41,210 bases of DNA from NCBI GenBank assembly GCA_031552195.1, contig JAVBMT010000008.1, forward strand, positions 1-41,210, in the 5' to 3' direction. Below are positions 6,984 through 14,413 of this stretch, one piece after another (position 1 is the first letter of the stretch; each line of letters begins with the position of its first letter). A program made the position numbers and the translations under genes. This stretch comes from JAVBMP01 sp031552195 (GTDB taxonomy: Bacteria; Desulfobacterota; Desulfovibrionia; Desulfovibrionales; Desulfovibrionaceae). The notes below the pieces were generated by a model that ran no database searches, was not told where the DNA came from, and was given only the letters and a program-made list of their open reading frames with translations.

Positions 6984-8846
6984 TTGCAACAGAAAAATGA
7001 AAAAGCGGAACTGAAAGGCGAATATGTAACGAACGCGGCCGTTTCGTCCGCTTCCGGCAAAGAAACGGAACCTTCGCCCGCCATTCCGGCCAAGACCCCG
7101 GTTATCATTCCAGGTGCTTCCATCTCCAGCCTGGCCATGCTGCGGCGCTGCCTCAGCTATTTCAAGCCATACAAGATGCATATCTTTATGGCGGTTGTGG
7201 GCATGCTCATGGCCGCTTTGGCAGAAGGGGCGGCGGCCTGGCTGGTGCAGCCGGCCATGGACGATATCTTCCTGAAAAAAGACCGCACCGCCCTGGTGCT
7301 GGTTCCCGTCGCCCTGATCATCGTAACCTGTTTCAAAGGCGGGGGCCGCCTGACCCAGAACTACATGATGCAATTTTGCGGCCTGAATGTGCTGGAAAAA
7401 CTGCGCGACGCGCTTTACACCAAGGTTATAAAACTGCCGGTGAAATTCTACGAGGGAGCCCAGGTAGGCATGCTGATGTCGCGCATCATAAACGACGTGG
7501 CGTCGATACGCAGCAGCCTGCCCGCGCTGGTTATGGCCATACGCCAGGTCATAACCATGATAGTGCTTCTGGGCGTGGCCTTCTACGCCAACGCGAAACT
7601 CGCGGCCATATCGCTGTTCGTTCTCCCTCTGGCCTTTTACCCTTTCATCTATTTCGGCAAGAAGCTGCGTAGGCTGGGGCGGAAAAATTACGACAAACTG
7701 TCGGATATTTCCGTATATTTGCAGGAAGTTCTTAGCGGAATACGCATTGTCAAGGCCTTTTCGGCGGAAGATATCGAGCGCGAGCGTTTTGAGGTGGAAA
7801 ACCGCCGCCTGGTCAAGATCAACCTCAAGCAGTGCCTGGCCGGTGAATTGTCTTCCGCCAGCATGGAAATCGTCGGAGCGCTCGGCATAAGCATTGTTCT
7901 TTATTTCGGCGGGTTGCAGGTGATAAATAACGAAATCACGCCCGGAGCTTTTTTTTCTTTCGTAGCCAGCGTCGCGCTTCTGTATGACCCGGTCAAAAAA
8001 CTGAGCGCGGCCAGCAACGATATTCAGCGCGCTCTGGCCGGGGCCGACCGCGTGTTCGAAATGCTCGATTCGGCTGATATTCTGGAAGAAGCTTCCGGCG
8101 ATGTCGAACTGGTTGGACCCATCCGAGAAATATCTTTCGACAATGTAATGTTCGCCTATGCGGAAGACCCGGTTTTGCGCGACATCAATCTTACGGTGCA
8201 CGCAGGGGAACGCATCGCCCTTGTAGGGCCGTCCGGGGCCGGAAAAACGACGCTTGTGAACATGATAGCCCGTTTTTACGATCCCACGCAGGGCTGCGTG
8301 CGCATTAACGGAGTCGACCTGCGGGAATACAGCCTGCCGTCGTTGCGCAAGCAGGTAGCCATAGTGTCGCAGGACAGTTTTCTGTTCAATTATTCGGTAA
8401 AGGAAAATATCGCTTACGCGCAGAGCGGTCTTGACCAGAGCGCGATAGAAGAGGCGGCCAAGGCGGCCTATGCCCATAACTTCGTCATGGAAATGCCTGA
8501 AAAATATGAAACCGTGGTTGGAGAGCGGGGGGTGAAGCTTTCCGGAGGCCAGAAGCAGCGCCTGACGATAGCCAGGGCCATCGCCAGGAACGCGCCTTTG
8601 CTTATTCTGGATGAAGCTACCAGCGCGCTTGATTCGGAATCGGAAAAAATCGTGCAGCAAGCCTTGGAAAACCTGATGCAGAACCGCACCAGTTTTGTGA
8701 TCGCGCACCGTCTTTCCACAGTTTTAAGCGCCGACCGCATCCTCGTCATGGAAAACGGGCGCATCGTCGATATAGGCAAGCATGATGAACTGCTGGCCCG
8801 TTGCGCCCTTTACGCCAAGCTTTACGCCATGCAATTCAACAGTTGA
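6984..8846 (+). CDS. msbA: MsbA-type lipid A / lipid flippase ABC transporter
   Basis: This 620-aa half-transporter has a six-helix ABC membrane domain (about residues 55-350) fused to an ATPase. It would act as a homodimer flipping lipid A-core across the inner membrane. The ATPase motifs are complete: Walker A GPSGAGKTT near 415-423, Q-loop VSQDSF, signature LSGGQKQR near 519, Walker B LLILDEATSALD near 540 and the H-loop AHRLST. The start is uncertain. The TTG at 6984 has AGGA 10 nt upstream. The first in-frame ATG is at 7137 and would give a protein starting MLRRCLSYF, closer to the usual MsbA length. With the TTG start there is a charged, non-conserved-looking N-terminal extension of about 51 residues. 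The upstream ligase-like gene supports the LPS role. Confidence 0.92.
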   Translation: MQQKNEKAELKGEYVTNAAVSSASGKETEPSPAIPAKTPVIIPGASISSLAMLRRCLSYFKPYKMHIFMAVVGMLMAALAEGAAAWLVQPAMDDIFLKKDRTALVLVPVALIIVTCFKGGGRLTQNYMMQFCGLNVLEKLRDALYTKVIKLPVKFYEGAQVGMLMSRIINDVASIRSSLPALVMAIRQVITMIVLLGVAFYANAKLAAISLFVLPLAFYPFIYFGKKLRRLGRKNYDKLSDISVYLQEVLSGIRIVKAFSAEDIERERFEVENRRLVKINLKQCLAGELSSASMEIVGALGISIVLYFGGLQVINNEITPGAFFSFVASVALLYDPVKKLSAASNDIQRALAGADRVFEMLDSADILEEASGDVELVGPIREISFDNVMFAYAEDPVLRDINLTVHAGERIALVGPSGAGKTTLVNMIARFYDPTQGCVRINGVDLREYSLPSLRKQVAIVSQDSFLFNYSVKENIAYAQSGLDQSAIEEAAKAAYAHNFVMEMPEKYETVVGERGVKLSGGQKQRLTIARAIARNAPLLILDEATSALDSESEKIVQQALENLMQNRTSFVIAHRLSTVLSADRILVMENGRIVDIGKHDELLARCALYAKLYAMQFNS

Positions 8847-8876
8847 ACCGCTCCAGCGGTGAAGAAGGAAACGTTC

Positions 8877-10085
8877 ATGCCGGAATCAAACATGACCCCA
8901 GCGCCCAAAGGCTTCAGTTTCGCCACGGCTTCCGCCGGATTCAAAACTCCGGGTCGGCAGGACATGGCCCTGGCCGTCAGCGAAACCCCGGCTGAGGCCT
9001 GCGGGGTGTTTACCACCAATCTCTTCAAAGCCGCTCCGGTTCTGGTGGCCCAGGACATTCTGGCGGCCTCAGGCCGGGTTCGGGCTGTGCTGGTGAACAC
9101 CGGCCAGGCAAACGCCTGCACAGGCGAGGAAGGCCTTGCCAACTGCCGCGAAACCCTTGAACTGGTGGGCCGGGTGGCCGGGTTGAATCCGGCGGAAATT
9201 CTGCCCGCTTCCACCGGGGTCATAGGGGCGCAGCTTAAAATGGACCTTTGGCGCGCCGCTGCGCCGCAATTGGGCGAAAACATCGGGCGTATGAACGTGC
9301 AGGATTTCGCCCGGGCCATTATGACCACGGACAGCTTTCCCAAATACGCCCACGCCCGGATAGATCGCGGCGGGGAAAGCGTTACGGTGACCGGCGTGGC
9401 CAAAGGCGCGGGCATGATCTGCCCGAACATGGCGACAACCCTGGCCATGGTTTTTTGCGACGCTGAAGTCAGCCCGGACGATTGGCGGAATATTTTGCTC
9501 CGGGCCGTTCAGCTTACCTTCAATTGCGTTACGGTTGACGGGGACACCAGCACCAACGACTGCATTCTGGCCCTAGCGAACGGGGCTTCCGGCGTGAAGG
9601 CCGGGCCTGACCTGCTGCCCGCCCTTGAGGCCGCCGTTACGGAAGTTTTGTGGAAACTTGCCTATATGCTGGTGCAAGACGGAGAGGGCGCGACCAAGGT
9701 TATTCACATTGCCGTTAAAGGCGCGCTTAATGATAAAGACGCCGAACAGTCAGCGCGCACGGTGGGCCATTCGCAGTTGGTGAAAACCGCCATGTACGGC
9801 AAAGACGCCAACTGGGGCCGCATTGTCGCGGCTTTGGGCCGTAGCGGGGTATCTTTCGCCCCGGACGCGGTGACCGTAAGCCTGGGCGGAATAGAAATTT
9901 TCCGGGAAGGGCGCCCTGTGCCGGAGAGCGGAACGGACGCCCTGGAAGCGGCCCTGGCGGACGCCCTGCGGGAGCGTGACGTCAAAATGGATATTTCCCT
10001 GGGCTCCGGGCCGGGTTCATATACCCTGCTGGCTTCCGACCTCACGCATGAATACGTCAGCATCAACGCCGATTACAGGAGTTAA
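8877..10085 (+). CDS. argJ: bifunctional ornithine acetyltransferase / N-acetylglutamate synthase
   Basis: ArgJ moves the acetyl group from N-acetylornithine to glutamate, the cyclic route of arginine synthesis, and may also use acetyl-CoA. The 402-aa precursor cleaves itself before a conserved threonine. Here that site is in KGAGMICPNMATT, with the nucleophile at about Thr187. Other family segments are visible: VFTTNLFKAAPV near the N-terminus, NTGQANACTG, TLSFNCVT-like TFNCVTVDGDTSTND, and the C-terminal GSGPG. The start ATG at 8877 has AAGGA 7 nt upstream, and an in-frame GTG at 8859 overlaps that site. No other arg genes are nearby. The stop is only 2 nt before the next gene, whose ribosome binding site lies inside argJ, so the two are probably translated together. 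Confidence 0.95.
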   Translation: MPESNMTPAPKGFSFATASAGFKTPGRQDMALAVSETPAEACGVFTTNLFKAAPVLVAQDILAASGRVRAVLVNTGQANACTGEEGLANCRETLELVGRVAGLNPAEILPASTGVIGAQLKMDLWRAAAPQLGENIGRMNVQDFARAIMTTDSFPKYAHARIDRGGESVTVTGVAKGAGMICPNMATTLAMVFCDAEVSPDDWRNILLRAVQLTFNCVTVDGDTSTNDCILALANGASGVKAGPDLLPALEAAVTEVLWKLAYMLVQDGEGATKVIHIAVKGALNDKDAEQSARTVGHSQLVKTAMYGKDANWGRIVAALGRSGVSFAPDAVTVSLGGIEIFREGRPVPESGTDALEAALADALRERDVKMDISLGSGPGSYTLLASDLTHEYVSINADYRS

Positions 10086-10087
10086 GC

Positions 10088-11596
10088 ATGGCAGCCGCCG
10101 CAACACCTTGCATCGTGCGCGTTCCCGGCCACGTTCCGCTGAGCGCTGTTCCTGTTTTTCCGGAAGCGGATTTCAGAGATTGGCTTGAGAGCGCGTTGCG
10201 CGAAAAAGCCAGGGTTTCCGCCGTTGCCGTTCTGCCGGACGTCTCCGCGCGGGGGACGTCTCGAATTTATATGGCGCTGGCCGAAGAAGGGCGGGGAAGC
10301 TTTACGGTGGCGGCTTTTGACGCGGACGGCGAATACCGTTCTTTTACGCCGGACATGCCTTCACTGCATCTTTTTGAGCGCGAACTTTACGAACTGCACG
10401 GCATCAAACCGCTCGGGCACCCTTGGCTGAAGCCGGTGCGCTTCAGTGAAACCCCTGTGGGCGAAACAGATTTTTATGCGATTGAAGGCAGCGAAGTGCA
10501 TGAAGTTGCTGTGGGCCCTATTCATGCCGGCGTTATAGAGTGCGGACATTTCCGGTTTCAGTGCCATGGCGAGGATGTAATGCACCTTGAAATTTCCCTT
10601 GGCTACCATCACCGGGGCCTGGAGAAAATGCTCCAGGGCGGGCCAGACGGGCGCACCCTGCCTTTGCTGGAAGTGGCCGCCGGAGACGCCACCATGGGCC
10701 ACGGCTGGGCTTTTTGCGCTCTGGTGGAAAACCTTTGCGGGCTGGCCCCGGGCAGGCGCGCCCAGCTTGTGCGCACGGCCGCGCTTGAACTTGAGCGCCT
10801 GGCCAATCACACCGGCGATTTAGGCGCTTTGGCCGGAGATGTGGGTTTTCTGCCCACCCAGGCTTATTGCGGGCGTTTGCGCGGCGATTACCTGAACATG
10901 ACGGCCCTCGTTTCCGGAAACCGTTTCGGGCGCGGCCTGCTGAGACCCGGCGGCGTTAACTTCGACATAGACCGGGAATTGGGCCGTGAAATTCTGGCCC
11001 GCCTGGAAAGCGTCACTCGCGACGTCCGGGGGGCGGTGTCGCTTTATGATCAATCGTCTTCGGCTCAGGCCCGTTTGCACGGCATAGGCGTTTTGAGCGC
11101 GTTGGACGCTGACGAGCTCGGCCTGGTCGGCCCGGCGGCTCGCGCTTCCGGCTTGGCACGGGATTGCCGGGCGGAATTTCCCCAGCCTGAACTGGCCGCC
11201 CTTGAATTTAACATCAGCCTGATGGCAAAGGGAGACGTCGCGTCCAGGGTCGCGGTGCGCGAAAAAGAGGTGGATGAATCAGACCGTCTGGTGCGGCGCT
11301 GCCTTGAAGAACTGGCCGGACTGCCGGAGGAGGCCGAAAGCGCGGACGAATCCGGCCTGAGTTTGCCGGACTTGCCGCCGAACGTTCTGGCTTTGTCAGC
11401 GATTGAAGGCTGGAGGGGACAAATTTGCCATATGGCGATTACAGACGATAAAGGACGTTTCGCCGCGTATAAGGTGGTTGACCCTTCTTTCCACAACTGG
11501 ATAGGGTTGGCCATGGCGTTGCGCGGCCAGCAAATTTCCGACTTTCCGCTGTGCAACAAAAGCTTCAACCTGTCATATTGCGGGCATGACCTCTAA
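10088..11596 (+). CDS. NuoC-NuoD / HycE-type fusion protein lacking Ni-Fe ligands
   Basis: The 502-aa protein joins a NuoC-like domain (signature LHLFERELYELHGI near residues 94-106) to a NuoD/hydrogenase-large-subunit domain (GPIHAGVIECGHFRF from about 143, LGYHHRGLEK near 171-180). In HycE the first Ni-Fe motif is RVCGICG. Here the aligned segment is EVAAGDA, with no cysteine. The second motif, DPCYSC near the HycE C-terminus, is replaced by NLSYCG in the last 11 residues, so the Ni-Fe site is absent. That matches the energy-converting hydrogenase-related (Ehr) and complex I-like group rather than a hydrogenase. No other Nuo, Hyf or Ehr subunit gene is present nearby. The ATG follows AGGAG with 6 nt spacing. 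Function is unclear: it may join a complex encoded elsewhere or be a relic. Confidence 0.88.
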   Translation: MAAAATPCIVRVPGHVPLSAVPVFPEADFRDWLESALREKARVSAVAVLPDVSARGTSRIYMALAEEGRGSFTVAAFDADGEYRSFTPDMPSLHLFERELYELHGIKPLGHPWLKPVRFSETPVGETDFYAIEGSEVHEVAVGPIHAGVIECGHFRFQCHGEDVMHLEISLGYHHRGLEKMLQGGPDGRTLPLLEVAAGDATMGHGWAFCALVENLCGLAPGRRAQLVRTAALELERLANHTGDLGALAGDVGFLPTQAYCGRLRGDYLNMTALVSGNRFGRGLLRPGGVNFDIDRELGREILARLESVTRDVRGAVSLYDQSSSAQARLHGIGVLSALDADELGLVGPAARASGLARDCRAEFPQPELAALEFNISLMAKGDVASRVAVREKEVDESDRLVRRCLEELAGLPEEAESADESGLSLPDLPPNVLALSAIEGWRGQICHMAITDDKGRFAAYKVVDPSFHNWIGLAMALRGQQISDFPLCNKSFNLSYCGHDL

Positions 11597-11792
11597 GACG
11601 CTGTTCACGATAAAGCTGCCCGAGAACGGCGCAGAGGGGGCTGTTAAGGCCATGAACAGGCCAGGAGCCGGGTTCGGCTCCTGGATAAACAGCGTCTATG
11701 TCCATGGTCATTGGGCGTTTCTGGCCGCGTTAAGGGAATTCAGCAATTCGCGATTTTTTTCAACTACATCAGCGGTAGCTGGTATTGTATAA
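11586..11792 (+). CDS. possible truncated or spurious cistron overlapping the C-D fusion gene
   Basis: An ATG at 11586 overlaps the previous stop by 11 nt, an arrangement typical of coupled genes in one operon. The first 40 codons use normal codons for this genome, but the frame then runs into the antisense of the lipoprotein gene that ends at 11708, and the last part looks random. It may be the 5' end of a lost operon partner. I recognise no family, and a chance open frame is equally possible. Confidence 0.2.
   Translation: MTSKTLFTIKLPENGAEGAVKAMNRPGAGFGSWINSVYVHGHWAFLAALREFSNSRFFSTTSAVAGIV
11661..11684. terminator. 10-bp GC-rich hairpin between convergent genes
   Basis: CCAGGAGCCG (11661-11670) pairs perfectly with 11675-11684 around a GGTT loop. 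There is no T run on either side. It sits between the convergent C-D fusion gene and the lipoprotein gene and could slow or stop transcription from both sides. Confidence 0.4.
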
Positions 11793-12202
11793 CAAGAATA
11801 CAGGTCGATACGACGGCTTTTATCCTTAATCGCAATATAGTCCCCAGGTCCCCAGATACTGGAAATATGATTGATATCGTCCATATCGGCAACCGGCAAT
11901 TTTCTTAAGACGTTAAAGGTTTTAGCGTTCCGATCCCAGAAGAGGAAATACAGGGTTTTATCAGTTGACACTACCGTTCCGAAGACCCCCCAGGTTTGGG
12001 CGGGCCCCGGTTTGGCCGTATTCGCCAGCAAGTATGCTTTGTTCATGAATTTGATGGCTTCATTGCTGTCCAGCACAGCCTTGACAGATTGAACGTACTC
12101 AGCATCGGCGGTATTATCGGATGGACCGTAATCAATATGTACGCAGGCCGACATGGTGAATGCGGAAATAACAATCGCGAAGGCGAGAATAAATTTTTTC
12201 AT
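11708..12202 (-). CDS. predicted lipoprotein of unknown function
   Basis: The 164-aa precursor begins MKK, then a hydrophobic stretch ending in TMSAC, a lipobox with Cys20 as the acylated residue. The mature part of about 145 residues would be tethered to a membrane facing the periplasm. I recognise no domain. It contains a segment on ALDSNEAIKFMNKAYLL and a beta-rich middle (LYFLFWDRN). A strong ribosome binding site GGAGGG lies 7 nt before the ATG. It appears to be a single gene, lower in GC than its neighbours, which may indicate recent acquisition. It is convergent with the C-D fusion gene. Confidence 0.8.
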   Translation of the reverse strand: MKKFILAFAIVISAFTMSACVHIDYGPSDNTADAEYVQSVKAVLDSNEAIKFMNKAYLLANTAKPGPAQTWGVFGTVVSTDKTLYFLFWDRNAKTFNVLRKLPVADMDDINHISSIWGPGDYIAIKDKSRRIDLYSCYTIPATADVVEKNRELLNSLNAARNAQ

Positions 12203-12360
12203 GACCGAACCCTCCAGAAAATATAAAAAACGCCTTACATATTTTTATTATGAACGAATTGGGGGCTGCACGGTTTGCCGCTTATGGGCAACTATACCGC
12301 ATCATTCCAGACTTGACTCAAGCTGTAAATGGTTTCCTGAAAAGAAATAACGTAAAATTC

Positions 12361-12414
12361 AAATACCATAAGAGCCGGCCTCATTTTAAAAAGGGTCCGG
12401 CTCTTATGGTATTT
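12361..12414 (-). terminator. 18-bp inverted repeat, terminator of the GT-C-like gene
   Basis: Bases 12361-12378 pair perfectly with 12397-12414 around an 18-nt loop. The repeat lies about 50 nt beyond the stop of the minus-strand membrane protein gene, and on the minus strand it is followed by GAATTTT. The stem ends in T-rich and A-rich bases, so it may also stop transcription in the other direction. Confidence 0.65.
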
Positions 12415-12466
12415 GACCTGACGCTTTTATTTGGAAATGGAATGTAGAGCGGATTAACTGGGGAGC

Positions 12467-13816
12467 TTATTCCGGCGCCCCGTATTTTCTGTGAAGAAAA
12501 CGCCTGCCGCCGAACCAGACGGCTGAAAAGGCCGAAGCCAGATAAAACCAGAAAAGATAGCGCCTTTGCATCGCCGGAAGGACCAGGTAGTAAGGAAGCG
12601 CGTAAAATAGGCCAGACAGGCAGATCAGATAGGGCGTTAAATGTTTTTTGTCTCTACCGCGCGAAGAGCGCAGGGCCGGAAACATGGCGATTGACGCCAA
12701 CAGGCCATATAGCAGGTAAATGGAACCATTCAGGCCGCAAAAAGAGAAAGATTCCATCAAAGTGCTGAACAGCTTTTTGCGAATGCCGAAGTACGCCGAA
12801 GGCGCCGCGTAAATACGGTCAAGCCAGGCCTGGCGTAATACGTCAAGCTCACTCGGATCGGCGGAAAAATCACGGTAAAGTTTCACCGGCTCCGGCAAGG
12901 CCTTGTTAATATACCTGAACGCCGTCATAATATAGGGATCATTGTCGTAAAAGTTATAGAAAGTTTTAGGGTCAAGGCTCTCCCACCCTTCGCCGTTCAC
13001 AGGCGGAGGAGCGACGAACCGCTTGGTTTTGTAATTTATCTTCCATATATCTCCGTAATATATTTCCTGTATTGAATATTCTTTTTTTGTTTCCAGCCCC
13101 TGGGTTTCCACAAATTTGATCGTACCTAGAACCGCAGCCCATAGCAGGACGGAACACAGCAATATTTTCCAAATTTCTTTAACACCGAAAGCCTTGACGA
13201 TTAAAGCCGCCAACAGGGGCAACAGGGCGAAAATGCTGTTGTGGCGCGCCGCCGTGCCGTAGAACAGTGCGATGATGCACAGGGTGAAATACAGGTTTTT
13301 TTTCAATCCGGAACGCGGGAAGTTGCAGAGCAGGCCCAAGGCAAGCGTGTAAGCCGAGATCATAGCCGTGTCTTTAAAGATGAAGCGGCCCATAGGCACC
13401 AGTTCGAATACCCCGCCCAGAAACAACAGGGCCAGCACAAGGCACAGCCGCCAGAGCGCTTTGCCGGCAAAACTCAGCCAGAATTTTTCCGCCGCGCGCA
13501 GCAGCAGGGCTATGCCGCCCCAAAAGGCCGCCGCATGGGCGATGAAAAGCAGGGCCGAACCTTGGTAATTCATTCCGGTAAGGCCGTTCCAGAAGCGGTT
13601 CAGAAATCCCCAGAAGGCGGTGAACACCGGTGGGTGCCAGTCTGTATAGCTACGGGCGAGCATTTGGCTTTGCTGAGCCAGGGTGTCGCTGTCCCATTCG
13701 CCGGGAAAGCGTATAAAGAGCAGGGCGAAGCAAAGCAGGCAGACGTATTGCGGCCAGATAACGGCTTGCCTGGCCGTAGCCGGAGTGTTTTTCAGATGCC
13801 GTGACAGTTTGTTCAT
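12467..13816 (-). CDS. polytopic membrane protein, probable GT-C-type glycosyltransferase
   Basis: The 449-aa protein has roughly ten or more membrane segments. Near the N-terminus, in the first large periplasmic loop, it has an acidic EWDSD (about residues 40-44) followed by TDWHPPVF (about 58-65). Acidic residues in the first loop and a DWHPP-type motif are typical of GT-C enzymes that use lipid-linked sugar donors. A second soluble loop lies between about residues 235 and 320. The substrate is unknown. Upstream on the same strand, after a 155-nt gap, lies a GtrA-like flippase gene. That pairing is common in systems that glucosylate O-antigen or wall polymers. The exact family is not recognised with certainty. 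Confidence 0.75.
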   Translation of the reverse strand: MNKLSRHLKNTPATARQAVIWPQYVCLLCFALLFIRFPGEWDSDTLAQQSQMLARSYTDWHPPVFTAFWGFLNRFWNGLTGMNYQGSALLFIAHAAAFWGGIALLLRAAEKFWLSFAGKALWRLCLVLALLFLGGVFELVPMGRFIFKDTAMISAYTLALGLLCNFPRSGLKKNLYFTLCIIALFYGTAARHNSIFALLPLLAALIVKAFGVKEIWKILLCSVLLWAAVLGTIKFVETQGLETKKEYSIQEIYYGDIWKINYKTKRFVAPPPVNGEGWESLDPKTFYNFYDNDPYIMTAFRYINKALPEPVKLYRDFSADPSELDVLRQAWLDRIYAAPSAYFGIRKKLFSTLMESFSFCGLNGSIYLLYGLLASIAMFPALRSSRGRDKKHLTPYLICLSGLFYALPYYLVLPAMQRRYLFWFYLASAFSAVWFGGRRFLHRKYGAPE

Positions 13817-13971
13817 CTGGGGGACTCCCCTGAAGTTGATAAATGTTAGGTTATGGACGGATTAAATCGCTTTTCCAAAATTTAAAAGGCGGCCGCCGCG
13901 TGGACGCGCGTCAGCCGCTTTTGCGGCGGCATGCCGCTTGCGGGCGTTTTTTGCGCGTAAGGCCTGGCCTT

Positions 13972-14409
13972 TCAAGAGTGAGGCGTTTTAAATAAAAATT
14001 TGTTACAGGCAAAAAAATTAACCAGCAAGCCGGCGCAGGATCCGGCGGAAACCGCCAGCAGCAGGGCGAATTCCTGCGTAATCGGAAACGGCAAGCGAGG
14101 AAAAAGAAAATACAGGCAAAAGGCATAGGCCGCATAGTTGACTGCCATGCCCAGCAGCATTGCCGCCATATAGGGCAGCAGGCCGCAAGCTTCGCCGCCC
14201 TTGTTTATGCGCGCGGCGAAGGTAAAGGCGCGATTGAGCAGCCAGGTGAAAGAAGCCGCGCCGGCAAAGGAAAAAAGCCTTGCGAGCAGCGGGTGCATCG
14301 CAAAAACGCGCACGCAAAGCAGCACGATAAAATAATCCACCAGAAAGCCGAGCGCGCCTACGATGGAAAACCGGATAAATTCCCGCCTTAAACCGGAGTT
14401 TTCGGTCAT
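13972..14409 (-). CDS. GtrA-family membrane protein
   Basis: The 145-aa protein has four predicted membrane helices in the GtrA pattern: FIRFSIVGALGFLVDY in the first helix, NRAFTF after the second, and a final helix containing NFFACNKFLF. GtrA proteins are thought to flip polyprenyl-phosphate-linked sugars to the periplasm for glycosyltransferases. The ATG lies 4 nt after the stop of the XpaC-like gene, so the two are translated together. The GT-C-like gene downstream is a plausible user of the flipped donor. The 155-nt gap after the stop is GC-rich with several small dyads, none a clear terminator. Confidence 0.88.
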   Translation of the reverse strand: MTENSGLRREFIRFSIVGALGFLVDYFIVLLCVRVFAMHPLLARLFSFAGAASFTWLLNRAFTFAARINKGGEACGLLPYMAAMLLGMAVNYAAYAFCLYFLFPRLPFPITQEFALLLAVSAGSCAGLLVNFFACNKFLFKTPHS

Positions 14410-14413
14410 GGTT

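Noticed and set aside
6858..8708. 616-codon open frame on the minus strand
   Set aside because: It lies wholly antisense to msbA. The protein is full of His, Gln and Arg and has no family features. It is a by-product of codon bias.
10088..11596. A [NiFe] hydrogenase large subunit
   Set aside because: Both cysteine pairs that bind the Ni-Fe centre are missing.
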